Notes: generated by a model not told the origin, from the sequence alone. A stretch of 64,000 nt of DNA from Clostridia bacterium (GCA_910574255.1 CAJTAK010000013.1:51722-115721), one strand, 5' to 3'; shown: positions 17,849 to 26,848, counted from the first letter of the stretch. Made by a program: numbers and translations.

Positions 17849-18970
17849 TTATTGAATTACCACTTCATCTGCATAATCCTTCCAAACAATGCAGATAAAA
17901 GTTTTTCCGTTATTCAGTACAACTCTATTATTTTCTTTATCGTAATACCGAGCCGGAGATCCCAGTCCTTCTGCAGTATTCCAATATCCTTCAATCATTT
18001 TTCCATTTGTAAAAACGATACACTCATTATTAAAAGACTGGCTTGCAAAGTGAAGATAATCATTTTCATCCAGCACTGCGCCGTCGCAGTATTGGAAAAT
18101 CACATTGGTCACTGCCACCTGCTCTCCCGTCAGCTCATCTATATGGGGATTGCCGTAGCTGGAACGGTAATACTTCCGATCCTCTGAATTGTACTCAAAG
18201 GTCGCCTTTACACCTCCGAAGCCATTCGCTCCGCCGTTGCCGCCGGGCTGGAGGAAAACTGCGTCCGGATAGTCCTCATATTCCTCAATCTCCCCTATAG
18301 GGGCAAAGGTGAACTTTCCGGAATAATCCTCCGGCATCTTCATATCATATCCCTTCTTCTCAATATCCTTGTGAATTCCCTCCGGGAATGCGTACAGGGT
18401 ATGCTCATATGCTTTTCCGGGACGTGAAATCCTGTCATACATGGAAGTAACCGGATGCTCAATCCCTTTTGTTCCGCCGGACAGCACGTCAAACTCTCCG
18501 CTGTTTAAAGATTCCAGCGCATACATAGCCTGTCCAAAGTGTGCGTACACTGCATCATATTCCTGAGCAAAATGCAGGAAATATAAACGGCAGCTCCGAA
18601 CAGAGCCAATCCGTTCCAGATCATCCCATTCTTCAAATATCCCCATCCACCGGGTAGTCCGCTTCTCTACGGGACATTCATAAATCACACTGGCACTGGT
18701 TGGGCCTGACATGGGCAGAGCTGACGCCGCATTGCTCATCATAATAGCCAGAGGACGCCTGTTTCCATATTCTTCATCAATCCATTCGCCGGTAAAATAG
18801 CTGCGCACCTTGCCGTCCTTCACTTCCCGGCCATTTGAATAAGAGGTTTCGTCTCCCTCAAAAACCTCATCCTCCGTATTGTATTCTTCCTCATCCGGTT
18901 CGTTTTTTTTGCAGCCTGTAAAAACAATTGCGAAAACCAGAAGAAGGAAAAACAACTTTCCTTTTTTCAT
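17849..18970 (-). CDS. DUF3048 domain-containing lipoprotein (YerB-like)
   Basis: A 373-residue protein with a lipoprotein signal (MKKGKLFFLLLVFAIVFTGC, lipobox FTGC), an acidic linker and two DUF3048 regions: about residues 60-190 (NRRPLAIMMSNAASALPMSGP, SVRSCRLYFLHFAQEYDAVYAHFGQ) and the C-terminal region with YFHAS-like ENDYLHFASQSF. It would sit on the outside of the membrane. The family's function is not established. The start at 18970 has AAGGA 8 bases upstream, and the tail gene ybeY ends 13 bases before it. Confidence 0.92.
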   Translation of the reverse strand: MKKGKLFFLLLVFAIVFTGCKKNEPDEEEYNTEDEVFEGDETSYSNGREVKDGKVRSYFTGEWIDEEYGNRRPLAIMMSNAASALPMSGPTSASVIYECPVEKRTTRWMGIFEEWDDLERIGSVRSCRLYFLHFAQEYDAVYAHFGQAMYALESLNSGEFDVLSGGTKGIEHPVTSMYDRISRPGKAYEHTLYAFPEGIHKDIEKKGYDMKMPEDYSGKFTFAPIGEIEEYEDYPDAVFLQPGGNGGANGFGGVKATFEYNSEDRKYYRSSYGNPHIDELTGEQVAVTNVIFQYCDGAVLDENDYLHFASQSFNNECIVFTNGKMIEGYWNTAEGLGSPARYYDKENNRVVLNNGKTFICIVWKDYADEVVIQ

Positions 18971-18983
18971 GTTTTGCATCCTT

Positions 18984-19484
18984 TCAACGTAAAATATTTA
19001 AAGAATGAAGAATAGCTTCCTGCCGGTTCTCCATTTCCTTTGCCTCATCAGGTTCCATATGGTCATAGCCGAAAAGATGCAGCATACTGTGGGTGATCAG
19101 AAAGGCAAACTCTCTCTTTTCACTGTGGCCGTACTTTTTCGCCTGTTCACGCATCTTTTCCATGGAAATAATAATATCCCCCAAAAGCAGTTCTCCAGTT
19201 TCAGGATTAAAGCAGTCCTGGACCTCTGCTTCTGCCCAGGAAAAATCCGAAGGACTGTCATATTCAAGCATGGGAAAGGACAGCACGTCTGTGGCTCTGT
19301 CAATATTCCGGTATTCCCGGTTAATTCTCCGAATCTCTGTATTGCCTGTAAGCAGGAGGCTCAATTCTGCCTCATAAGGGCAGCCCTCGTAATCCAAAGC
19401 TGCTTCCGCAATCTTATGCGCCAGATCTTCCAGATCTGTTCCCGGAATCCGAATCTGAATCTCATCTTCTATATTGATTGTCAT
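18984..19484 (-). CDS. ybeY: rRNA maturation endoribonuclease YbeY
   Basis: A 166-residue zinc-dependent RNase that takes part in 16S rRNA 3'-end maturation and ribosome quality control. The metal-binding motif HSMLHLFGYDH (H-x3-H-x5-H) and the preceding NREYRNIDRATDVLSFPM are diagnostic. The start at 19484 (MTINIEDEIQ) has AGGA 5 bases upstream; the reading frame open to 19577 runs inside phoH and is not used. It overlaps the phoH end by 23 bases, as expected for the conserved phoH-ybeY pair. Confidence 0.96.
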   Translation of the reverse strand: MTINIEDEIQIRIPGTDLEDLAHKIAEAALDYEGCPYEAELSLLLTGNTEIRRINREYRNIDRATDVLSFPMLEYDSPSDFSWAEAEVQDCFNPETGELLLGDIIISMEKMREQAKKYGHSEKREFAFLITHSMLHLFGYDHMEPDEAKEMENRQEAILHSLNILR

Positions 19485-20469
19485 AAACATCCTTTCTTGT
19501 GCCCCTGCGCGCCTGTGATTGTTCATAACTGTCATATGCCTGTACAATCTTTTGAACCAGCGGATGACGCACCACATCCTTGCTGGTCAGAGCGCAAAAG
19601 CCAATCTCATCCACCCTGGACAGCACCCTTAAGGCAACCTCCAAACCGGATCTCGTACCGGAGGGCAGGTCTTTCTGGCTGGCATCTCCTGTCACAATCA
19701 CCTTGGATCCAAAACCAATCCGGGTTAAAAACATCTTCATCTGCGCCGGAGTGGTATTCTGTGCTTCATCCAGAATAATATAAGCATTGTCCAGTGTTCT
19801 GCCCCTCATATAAGCCAAAGGAGCTACCTCAATCAGGCCTCTCTCCATATTCTTCAAAAAGCTGTCTGCCCCCATAATCTCATACAGCGCATCATAGAGG
19901 GGACGCAGATAAGGGTCTACCTTGCTTTGAAGATCCCCCGGAAGAAAGCCAAGCCGCTCTCCGGCTTCAATAGCCGGTCTTGTGAGGATAATCCGGCTGA
20001 CCTCATTATTTTTAAAGGCCGTGACAGCCATGGCCATGGCAAGATAAGTCTTGCCTGTTCCGGCAGGACCTGTGCCGAAGACAATCATCCGATCCCGAAT
20101 CAGATCCACATAGCGCTTCTGTCCCAAAGTCTTGGGCTTGATGGGCTTGCCGTTTACAGTATGGCAGATAAGATCCCGATCTATCTCCGTCAGAGCCTCT
20201 TCCTGTCCTTCCATGGAAAGGGCAAGGGCATAATCTACATTCTGTTCCTGTATTATATTACCCCGTTTGGATAGAATTAATAACTGTTCCAAAACCCGGA
20301 CTGCCTGTTCTGTGCGCTCTTTGGATCCCAGAATCTTTACTGTCCCGTCTCTTGGAATCACAGAGACCTTTAAGGTTTGTTCAATCTTTTTAACATAGCT
20401 GTCAAACTGTCCGAATACATTGCGCTCATGTTCTGCCGGAATGTCTATCAGGGTTTCTACAATATTCAA
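19462..20469 (-). CDS. PhoH family protein (ATPase)
   Basis: A 335-residue PhoH-like (PhoH/YbeZ) protein with an N-terminal KH-like region and the ATPase domain at about residues 125-320. Walker A is GPAGTGKTYLAMAMA, Walker B is YIILDEAQNTTP, and the TRIGFGSKVIVTGDASQKDLP motif follows. It is thought to work with YbeY in RNA processing, consistent with the overlapping ybeY gene. Full length, with its start 81 bases from the yqfD stop. Confidence 0.95.
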   Translation of the reverse strand: MNIVETLIDIPAEHERNVFGQFDSYVKKIEQTLKVSVIPRDGTVKILGSKERTEQAVRVLEQLLILSKRGNIIQEQNVDYALALSMEGQEEALTEIDRDLICHTVNGKPIKPKTLGQKRYVDLIRDRMIVFGTGPAGTGKTYLAMAMAVTAFKNNEVSRIILTRPAIEAGERLGFLPGDLQSKVDPYLRPLYDALYEIMGADSFLKNMERGLIEVAPLAYMRGRTLDNAYIILDEAQNTTPAQMKMFLTRIGFGSKVIVTGDASQKDLPSGTRSGLEVALRVLSRVDEIGFCALTSKDVVRHPLVQKIVQAYDSYEQSQARRGTRKDVYDNQYRR

Positions 20470-20550
20470 GTTCTGCTGCTCCTGTCTTCTTCATTTCTCT
20501 TAAGCTGTGCACACCTCCACAGCTTCCTGCACAAACCTGCTCAAATTCTC

Positions 20551-21789
20551 TCATTTCTCATCCTCCTCGGAAGGCATGGCCGGCTCATCCAGAATCTCTG
20601 CTGGAACGCTGCTTCCAATCTCTTCCACTGCCGTAATTGTTCCGACAGCTATGCAGGTATTTGTGCCGACTTCTATTTTAACATTATTTTCAATAATTTG
20701 AACCCCCTTTTGTATTAAATTTTCCAAAAATTCATGTAAATTTGCTTCTGCCAGGGCTCTGGCCTCCTCTTCGCTGTAAGATTCTGTATAAATTTCATAT
20801 TCTTCATAGCATGTGGTTCCAAAGGTCAGCGGCAGATAAAAGTTCTCCGTGAGCTTTAACGGATACTCGGTATTCAGGGCACTGAACCTTTCAAACTTTG
20901 GTCTGAGATCCACGGAAATGGTTTTTCCGCCCACTTTTGCATAAATTCCATAGCGCTTTTTTCCCGTAGGATGGCGTTCTTCATGGGAAAGGACAAATTC
21001 ATCATAATAGGTGTAGGTGGTTCTTGCATACACATCGGCGTCTGCCGCTGTATACTGATAGCCGGATACCTCTCCGCTGTCATTCAGTATGTCAATGCGG
21101 CCCAATACCAGAAGCTGTCCCTGCTCCACCTCATCCCCCACCTGAATCTGGGACACGCCGCTGCGAACCAGAACACTTGTGATAATGCCCTCTCGGGCTG
21201 CTGTGATATCCCTTGGTTCCTCTGATCCTGCTTCTTCCTCTATGGGTATACTGTCCATATTTTCCCGAATCCGAATCAAGAGTCGGGTTCCTTTGATTTC
21301 TGCAGAAACCCAAATGATGTCAGGAAATTGAATGCGGATCATAGATTGAATCTCTTTACAGTCTACCTTGTCTTTACGCATACCGTGGACAATATGCTCA
21401 GATTCCAGGTAGTCCAGTATCACATTGGTGGTTCTGGAATAGTTTCCCTCTATGTGAATATTCCAAATGAACAAGGACATGATGTACAGAAATGCAATGC
21501 ATAAGGCGATTCCGACCACGAACATTTTCCGATTTCGATAGTGATGCAAAAAAAAGGGAAGCCCGTGCCGCTCTGTGACCAGCAGATGGGCTTTCGTCTT
21601 CCTCCGCAGGGGCTTAAGCCTCCGAAAATCCCGGATGCTCAAGTTCATTTCATAATAAGCGCCTTCATTCTGCAAGTCCCAGATCTCAATGTGATGGGTC
21701 TTGCAGAGGTTTAAGAAACGCTCCGGCGAGTAACCCGTAAGCCGGATGCGTACATATCCATAAAGGTAACGAAAGAATGAAGTCAGCAA
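20551..21789 (-). CDS. yqfD: Sporulation protein YqfD
   Basis: A 412-residue protein of the YqfD/SpoIV-type family. A cytosolic N-terminal part (about residues 1-90) is followed by one hydrophobic segment (MFVVGIALCIAFLYIMSLFIW) and a large extracytoplasmic domain with the repeated RIRENMDSIP-type core and a GIITSVLVRSGVSQIQVGDEVEQGQLLVLG segment that reads like a lipoyl/biotin-type hammerhead. In B. subtilis it is a sigma-E-dependent mother-cell membrane protein needed for sporulation. It overlaps the yqfC end by 7 bases. Confidence 0.93.
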   Translation of the reverse strand: MLTSFFRYLYGYVRIRLTGYSPERFLNLCKTHHIEIWDLQNEGAYYEMNLSIRDFRRLKPLRRKTKAHLLVTERHGLPFFLHHYRNRKMFVVGIALCIAFLYIMSLFIWNIHIEGNYSRTTNVILDYLESEHIVHGMRKDKVDCKEIQSMIRIQFPDIIWVSAEIKGTRLLIRIRENMDSIPIEEEAGSEEPRDITAAREGIITSVLVRSGVSQIQVGDEVEQGQLLVLGRIDILNDSGEVSGYQYTAADADVYARTTYTYYDEFVLSHEERHPTGKKRYGIYAKVGGKTISVDLRPKFERFSALNTEYPLKLTENFYLPLTFGTTCYEEYEIYTESYSEEEARALAEANLHEFLENLIQKGVQIIENNVKIEVGTNTCIAVGTITAVEEIGSSVPAEILDEPAMPSEEDEK

Positions 21790-22043
21790 TATTTCACCTC
21801 CTGAATCTCTCCGGTGATCTTCATTTCGTCATTTGTATAATAGGAAATGTACAGGTTTATCCCGTGTATCTCCAGCTTGCAGGTCTTTGTCTGAATGCGG
21901 ATCAGACTTTCCGTATATTCAATGAGGCTCATGTAGTTTTCCACATAAGCCTCATGTTTTCCGGTAATGGTTATGATTACCGCGCCGAGCATCAAATCCT
22001 TGGGCAGATTTAATGCGTCTGTCATTTCTTCCTTCCAGTTCAT
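21783..22043 (-). CDS. yqfC: Sporulation protein YqfC
   Basis: An 86-residue YqfC-family protein (LNLPKDLMLGAVIITITGKHE, then ENYMSLIEYTESLIRIQTKT and the GINLYISYYTNDEMKITGEI end). It is the usual partner of YqfD. Two starts are possible: ATG 22043 (no good binding site) and ATG 22025, preceded by AAGGAAG; the family length favours 22043. A possible sigma-E-like promoter lies about 30 bases upstream. Confidence 0.9.
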   Translation of the reverse strand: MNWKEEMTDALNLPKDLMLGAVIITITGKHEAYVENYMSLIEYTESLIRIQTKTCKLEIHGINLYISYYTNDEMKITGEIQEVKYC

Positions 22044-22074
22044 TGGTCCCGGACTTTCTCTTTTCCTTACTCTT

Positions 22075-22103
22075 ACTATATGCCTCTCTGCCTGTTTCTA
22101 TGA
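22075..22103 (-). promoter_or_regulatory. Possible sigma-E-type promoter for yqfC-yqfD
   Basis: On the minus strand, TCATAGA (22097-22103) stands 13 bases before GCATATAGT (22075-22083). This resembles the -35/-10 pair of mother-cell sigma-E promoters, and yqfCD genes in Bacillus are sigma-E controlled. The spacing is a base or so short and neither box is perfect, so this is suggestive only. Confidence 0.3.
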
Positions 22104-22129
22104 CGTTATCTGAAAAATCCGGCCGTGTG

Positions 22130-23347
22130 TTAAGTGTCCTGACAGTCCAGCACAATCTTAATCATGCCGGAAGGACTTTCGATAGCCAGCCGCATAGCAT
22201 CCTTATAGCGGGACAGAGGAAAACGGTGAGTAATCAGACCGTCAGTCTTGTAAAGCCCGTCACGTATCCACTCCTGCACCAGATCAAAGGTATACAGCCT
22301 GCGCCCCTGCCATTCCTCCATGCCGTGAGCATCCACGCCAATGATTTTTAACTCATGCCACCAGATGGGAGTCTCATCAAAGGTGATGGATGTCATGTGA
22401 TGGCCTACCTTTACCAGAGTGCCTTTGGGACGAAGAAGGCGGCAGCATAGGGTATTGGCCTTTCCTCCTCCGGCGCAGTCATAGATTCGATCAAAGCCGC
22501 CGAACATCATCTTGTTTTTATTCATTCCCACATAAACCCGGCTCCCCTTTGTAGCCTTTGCTGTTTCCTCATAGGGATCTCCCTTTAAAATATGATCTGC
22601 ACCAAAGCGTTTTGCCATCTGCTGCCGTGCTTTTTTTCGGGTTGTTACCCAGATTTCACACTCCGGCTGGATGATCTTTAATGCCTGAACAATTCCGAGC
22701 CCAATCATTCCGCAGCCGTAAACAAGGATTTTTTCGCCCTTTTGAGGCGGATCTATCAGCACAGAATGAACCGAGACGCAGGAAGGCTCCAACAGTACCG
22801 CCTGATCGTCTGTCAGTTCGTCAAAAATCTTTGTCAGCTGCTGCTCCGGGGCCAAAAACTGATCTCCAAAACCTGCGCCTACATCCGGAAGCTTTAGAGG
22901 GCTTGGCTCCCCATAGTTGAAGCAGAGATTGTAGTTGCCTTCTGCGCAGTATCTGCAGGGCGGATGAATATCCTTGTTGCCGCAGCCGGACATATATTCC
23001 CGAATCGTCACCCGATCTCCCTTTTTAAACTTTGTTACGGCAGGACCTGTCTCTATGACAACGCCCACGTTTTCATGGCCCAGATAGGTTCTGGCCGAAC
23101 CGGGAATTGGCTCGAAGGCAGAACTTGTTCCGGTAGTAGCCTTAAAAAAGCTTACATCTGTTCCGCAAAGGCCGCAGGCTATATTTTTTACTCTCAGCCA
23201 GTTTGGCCCCGGCAGCGGAGGATTGGGTAATTTCTTATTATATTTTACCCCATTGATGCCTGTGTACAGAAGCGGTCTGCAGCACTTGGCAGCGGCTTTG
23301 GTGGCAAGAATCCGGGGGATATCTTTTTCAAAATAAATGGTCTTCAT
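22130..23347 (-). CDS. Zinc-dependent alcohol dehydrogenase family protein (MDR superfamily)
   Basis: A 405-residue medium-chain dehydrogenase. The catalytic zinc region starts in ACGLCGTDVSFF, the GHENVGVVIETG motif gives the active-site His, a structural zinc site is seen in the four cysteines of GCGNKDIHPPCRYCAEGNYNLC, and the Rossmann glycines are in ILVYGCGMIGLGIVQALK. It should oxidise an alcohol or polyol with NAD(P). The substrate is not deducible. It is longer than typical, with a 50-residue N-terminal extension beginning MKTIYFEKDIPRI. It overlaps nothing and follows a DUF2284 gene. Confidence 0.88.
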   Translation of the reverse strand: MKTIYFEKDIPRILATKAAAKCCRPLLYTGINGVKYNKKLPNPPLPGPNWLRVKNIACGLCGTDVSFFKATTGTSSAFEPIPGSARTYLGHENVGVVIETGPAVTKFKKGDRVTIREYMSGCGNKDIHPPCRYCAEGNYNLCFNYGEPSPLKLPDVGAGFGDQFLAPEQQLTKIFDELTDDQAVLLEPSCVSVHSVLIDPPQKGEKILVYGCGMIGLGIVQALKIIQPECEIWVTTRKKARQQMAKRFGADHILKGDPYEETAKATKGSRVYVGMNKNKMMFGGFDRIYDCAGGGKANTLCCRLLRPKGTLVKVGHHMTSITFDETPIWWHELKIIGVDAHGMEEWQGRRLYTFDLVQEWIRDGLYKTDGLITHRFPLSRYKDAMRLAIESPSGMIKIVLDCQDT

Positions 23348-23398
23348 GGGATGTCCTTTCTCTGTCTTTTGAAACAGGATGCAGCATGCAAAAATTGC

Positions 23399-23938
23399 TT
23401 ATATATCTCGGTATAAAATCAAACTGAACCAGGTTACAAGGTTATTTCCATTCATAAAAGCTATGCCGCACTGCTCTGCAAGGCCGGTGACGAGGACTCC
23501 AAAGCCTTCCAGACTGGGGAACATTCGCTCTGGGAAGCGGCAGGGGGCATCCGGGTAAGTGCAATGCTCACAGACGGCGCAGGACTCTGTGGATAGAACC
23601 AGGACTTCCTGATTCTCTTTTAAAAACAATTCTCTTATCTGACGCGTGATTTTCTCATGCTCTGTTCTGGTGGCCAGCATTCCCTCCAGATCCTCCATAT
23701 CCGGAACCTCTGTCATAGTGGTAAACAGAAAACCGCCCTCATATTCCTCACAGCGGCTCCTGCATTCCTCTACAGTTCCCACTGCCGGCGGGCAGGACCA
23801 GGACCTGCCGTATCGCTGACATTCGGTTTTGCAAATGTGGCGGACTTCTTCCCGAAAGGGGATGTCCTTGATTTGAATAAAGGCATAATCACAAATTGGG
23901 TAGGCAGCAATGGCAGATTCGATGGTTTGAAAGGTCAT
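23399..23938 (-). CDS. DUF2284 domain-containing metal-binding protein
   Basis: A 179-residue cysteine-rich protein of the DUF2284 family. Conserved cysteines stand in CKTECQRYGRSWSCPP (residues about 38-53) and in the ESCAVCEHCTYPDAPCRFP block, which suggests a metal or iron-sulfur site. No function is established for the family. The start at 23938 has AGGAG 5 bases upstream; the earlier in-frame codons (24007, 23953) lack a site at proper spacing. The neighbouring dehydrogenase gene is in the same direction. Confidence 0.86.
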   Translation of the reverse strand: MTFQTIESAIAAYPICDYAFIQIKDIPFREEVRHICKTECQRYGRSWSCPPAVGTVEECRSRCEEYEGGFLFTTMTEVPDMEDLEGMLATRTEHEKITRQIRELFLKENQEVLVLSTESCAVCEHCTYPDAPCRFPERMFPSLEGFGVLVTGLAEQCGIAFMNGNNLVTWFSLILYRDI

Positions 23939-24029
23939 AGGCACTCCTGTCATATAAATGCTTTTCTGTCTGCTTATATCAAAAGCACTCAGCAGACAGA
24001 AAAGCAATCCTGATTACAATTTGCGGTTT

Positions 24030-25016
24030 CTACAGCATGGAAGCTCTAAGCTCTTCCCCGCTCTTGGCGCTTAAATATGCCGGAGCAATATCAAATACGG
24101 TTTTGCAGCCATGATCTCCTTCTGCTGAAAGCCGATAAGCGGCCCGGGCGTAAGCTGCAATGACGCTTGAAGTAAATTCCGGGTTGGAATCCAGCTTTAA
24201 GCTGTACTCAATCAGGTGATGGTTTTCTTTCTCCCATCCGGTTACGCCGCTTCGCAAGACAAAACCGCCATGGGGAATCCGGCTGTGAGCCTGCTTCATT
24301 TCTTCTTCACTGATAAAATGTACGGTGGTATCATAATCTGCAAAATAATTGGGCATGGTTTTGATCTCTTCCTCTATCTTTGCTGCATCTGCACCATCTT
24401 CCAGTACCACAAAGCACTCTCTGGTATGTTTTTCTCTGGTGCTTAGATCCGGATTCTCACCGGCACGTACGGATGCCAACGCTGATTCTACGGGAATGGT
24501 GTACTGCTTGGCATCCTTTACACCCTTGATTCTCCGCACTGCGTCAGAATGTCCCTGGCTTACGCCCCGGCCCCAGAACGTGTAATCCTTCCCTTCCGGA
24601 AGAATGACATTGGCATAGAGACGGTTTAAAGAGAACATTCCCGGATCCCAGCCCACGGAAATAATCGTTGTCTTCCCCGCTTCTCTTGCCGCTGCATCTA
24701 CTGCATCAAAATGCTCCGGAATCCGGGCATGGGTATCGAAGCTGTCCACTACATTGAAAAGCTTTGCATATTCCGGGGTCTGTACCGGAAGGTCTGTGGC
24801 ACTTCCGCCGCAGAGAATGAGTACATCAATTTCTTTTTGCCAATTTTTAACCTCATCTACATGGCAGACTTTTGCCGTGTCTGTCAGAATCTTCACATCT
24901 TTTGGTTCTCTCCTGGTAAATACTGCCCGAAGTTCCATATCCGGATTCTGGCGAACCGCACACTCTACGCCCCTGCCCAGATTGCCATAGCCTAAAATGC
25001 CAATTCGAATGCTCAT
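24030..25016 (-). CDS. ddh: meso-Diaminopimelate dehydrogenase
   Basis: A 328-residue enzyme, MSIRIGILGYGNLGRGVECAV with the Rossmann GxGxxG and the family motifs SVGWDPGMFSLNRL, FWGRGVSQGHSDAVRRI and the C-terminal DIAPAYLSAKS. It makes meso-DAP in one step from tetrahydrodipicolinate with NADPH and ammonia, feeding peptidoglycan and lysine synthesis. The start at 25016 has AAGGAG 9 bases upstream; ATG 25025 touches that site. A strong promoter and a leader hairpin are visible upstream. Confidence 0.96.
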   Translation of the reverse strand: MSIRIGILGYGNLGRGVECAVRQNPDMELRAVFTRREPKDVKILTDTAKVCHVDEVKNWQKEIDVLILCGGSATDLPVQTPEYAKLFNVVDSFDTHARIPEHFDAVDAAAREAGKTTIISVGWDPGMFSLNRLYANVILPEGKDYTFWGRGVSQGHSDAVRRIKGVKDAKQYTIPVESALASVRAGENPDLSTREKHTRECFVVLEDGADAAKIEEEIKTMPNYFADYDTTVHFISEEEMKQAHSRIPHGGFVLRSGVTGWEKENHHLIEYSLKLDSNPEFTSSVIAAYARAAYRLSAEGDHGCKTVFDIAPAYLSAKSGEELRASML

Positions 25017-25052
25017 CGGTGTCATCTCCTTTTTCCTGTTAAAAATATTAAA

Positions 25053-25091
25053 CGCCGAAGATGCTTCTTAATCGTAAAAGCATTCCCGACG
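25053..25091 (-). promoter_or_regulatory. Leader hairpin of ddh
   Basis: In the ddh 5' untranslated region, CGTCGGGAATGCTT can pair with AAGCATCTTCGGCG (plus positions 25078-25091 and 25053-25066), a stem of 14 positions with a few G-U pairs around an 11-base loop. It has no following U-run, so it is not an obvious terminator. It may be a stability or control element; I match it to no known riboswitch. Confidence 0.4.
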
Positions 25092-25096
25092 CTATC

Positions 25097-25125
25097 ATTA
25101 TAAACGCATGATATTTTTTGTGCAA
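25097..25125 (-). promoter_or_regulatory. Sigma-A-type promoter of ddh
   Basis: On the minus strand TTGCAC (25120-25125) is followed after exactly 17 bases by TATAAT (25097-25102). The expected start point is about 25090, leaving a leader of about 75 bases before ddh. Confidence 0.75.
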
Positions 25126-25158
25126 GCAGCATCTGTATCACGATTGCAAAAATTTCTC

Positions 25159-25187
25159 TTGTACTGCTGCACATTTTATGCTATACT
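25159..25187 (+). promoter_or_regulatory. Sigma-A-type promoter of the tRNA-Ala gene
   Basis: TTGTAC (25159-25164) and TATACT (25182-25187) are 17 bases apart and end 9 bases before the tRNA 5' end, so the tRNA has its own promoter, back to back with that of ddh. Confidence 0.75.
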
Positions 25188-25196
25188 TTTAAAAAT

Positions 25197-25269
25197 GGGG
25201 CATTGGCGCAGCTGGGAGCGCGCCACACTGGCAGTGTGGAGGTCACGGGTTCGAATCCCGTATGCTCCA
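25197..25269 (+). tRNA. tRNA-Ala (anticodon GGC)
   Basis: A complete 73-base tRNA. The acceptor stem GGGGCAT pairs with ATGCTCC and includes the G3-U70 pair that identifies alanine tRNA. The D stem is GCGC/GCGC, the anticodon stem CCACA/TGTGG encloses CTGGCAG (anticodon GGC at 34-36), and the T arm is ACGGG-TTCGAAT-CCCGT. The discriminator is A, and CCA is not encoded. A T-rich tract follows and could end transcription. The gene lies exactly at the border between core genome and accessory DNA. Confidence 0.97.
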
Positions 25270-25300
25270 TTTATTTTTTTGTCTTTTATTCAATAATCTT

Positions 25301-25407
25301 GAAAAATGTGTCTTTTTATGTCGAATATTATAGAAAAATGTGTTTTTATGTGTCGAAAAGTGTAGAAAAATGTGTTGAATCCAGATTGTAAAACCAAGAA
25401 AAATGTG
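25301..25407. repeat. Four short direct repeats with 32-33-base spacing
   Basis: The decamer GAAAAATGTG begins at 25301, 25333, 25365 and 25398, that is at intervals of 32, 32 and 33 bases. The first two units also share TTTTTATG and GTCGAA at similar offsets, so they are imperfect tandem copies. The array fills the gap between the tRNA and the ATPase gene and reaches a TATAAT at about 25413-25418. Three helical turns of spacing suggest binding sites for a protein. It is too irregular and too tightly spaced for CRISPR. Confidence 0.65.
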
Positions 25408-25447
25408 ATACATTATAATTATTCCATTTTCAGGAAGGAAACTATAA

Positions 25448-26740
25448 ATGAAACGCAATGCAATCTATGATTTAATAAAATGGAAATCCAGTGAGGACCG
25501 CAAGCCAATGGTATTAAAAGGCGCGCGGCAGTCCGGAAAGACATGGCTTATGAAGGAGTTTGGTAAAAACGCTTATAAGAGCTTTACTTATTTCAATTTT
25601 GATGAGGAAGAAGAACTGAAGTCAATCTTTGAAACAAACAAAAATCCTCAGCGGATTATTGAACTTCTCTCCCTTATTGACGGAAAGAAAATTCTTCCTG
25701 AAGAGACCCTGATCATTTTTGATGAGATCCAGGAATGCCCCCCTGCTCTCAATACCCTCAAGTATTTTAAAGAAAAGGCAAATGAATATCATGTAATCGC
25801 AGCCGGAAGTCTCCTCGGCACACTTCTGGCCCAACCCAAATCTTATCCGGTAGGAATGATTAACCTGCTGAATATTTATCCGTTGACCTTTGACGAATTT
25901 CTGAATGCCACAGATCCGCCGCTGTATGCATACTACTGCAGCATTGAAAAGGAACAGGATATTGAAACTATTTTCCATAACCGCCTTCTGGAAGCTTATA
26001 ATCACTATCTTATTATCGGAGGTATGCCTGAATGTGTTGAATCCTGGATAAAATATAAGGATCCGGCCAAAATCCTGCAAATCCAGAAGGAATTGATTGA
26101 AATTTATGAAAATGACTTTTCCAAACACAATGGAAAAGTAAACAGCGGACGGATTCTTATGGTTTTCCGCAGTATTGTAGCACAGCTTGCAAAACCAAAT
26201 GAGAAATTTATGTACGGAGCTGTTCGGGAAGGGGCACGTGCGCGGGATTTTGAAGAAGCTATCGTATGGCTGGTCTCTGCGGGTATGCTGAATCAGGTTT
26301 ACAATGTATCAAAGATGGAGCACCCTCTTTCTGCTTTTGATAAATCGGATCAATTCAAGCTGTTTCTCTTTGATACCGGGATTCTGAAGGCTATGGCCGG
26401 TATTGATAACAGTGCGATTCTTTTAAAAAGCAATTACCAGTTTAAAGGGCCTTTAACGGAAAACTTTGTCCTGCAGCAGCTTCGCGGCCTGTTTGAGGTG
26501 GAGCCGCGCTACTATTCGGATAAAAATAATGAAATTGATTTTATTTTACAATATGGAACAGAGATTATTCCTGTGGAAGCAAAAGGCGGCGAAGATAAGT
26601 CTGCGCCCTCTTTCAAAAAATACGTTGCAGAGAAAGATCCACAGTATGCTCTGCGTTTCTCGAAGCGGAACTACCGGAAGGACGGAAGGATTACGAATCT
26701 TCCGCTGTATCTGGCGCCAAGGACGAGGGAGCTTCTATAG
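25448..26740 (+). CDS. ATP-binding protein with AAA_14 and DUF4143 domains
   Basis: A 430-residue protein that is complete. Walker A is GARQSGKTW (about residues 25-33), Walker B is LIIFDEIQECP, then a sensor region (IAAGSLLG) and, after a winged-helix-like middle, a DUF4143 C-terminus whose ENFVLQQL...NEIDFILQYG...IPVEAKGG resembles the PD-(D/E)XK nuclease fold (Glu, Asp, Glu-x-Lys). The biological role of this widespread family is not known; copies often lie in accessory DNA. An AGGAAGG site precedes ATG 25448. Base composition is more AT-rich than the core genes on its left. Confidence 0.9.
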   Translation: MKRNAIYDLIKWKSSEDRKPMVLKGARQSGKTWLMKEFGKNAYKSFTYFNFDEEEELKSIFETNKNPQRIIELLSLIDGKKILPEETLIIFDEIQECPPALNTLKYFKEKANEYHVIAAGSLLGTLLAQPKSYPVGMINLLNIYPLTFDEFLNATDPPLYAYYCSIEKEQDIETIFHNRLLEAYNHYLIIGGMPECVESWIKYKDPAKILQIQKELIEIYENDFSKHNGKVNSGRILMVFRSIVAQLAKPNEKFMYGAVREGARARDFEEAIVWLVSAGMLNQVYNVSKMEHPLSAFDKSDQFKLFLFDTGILKAMAGIDNSAILLKSNYQFKGPLTENFVLQQLRGLFEVEPRYYSDKNNEIDFILQYGTEIIPVEAKGGEDKSAPSFKKYVAEKDPQYALRFSKRNYRKDGRITNLPLYLAPRTRELL

Positions 26741-26848
26741 TTATCAGAAAGATTTGTCAGTTGCTTGATATAGCTTTCATCCTGTGATAATCTGATACTA
26801 TACATTCTCAATCAAGAGTAATACGGCATTTGGAAAGGAGTGTAAATT

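Noticed and set aside
25301..25407. Periodic repeats as a CRISPR array
   Set aside because: Only about 10 bases repeat exactly, units are 32 bases in total, similarity decays along the array, and no cas genes are near.
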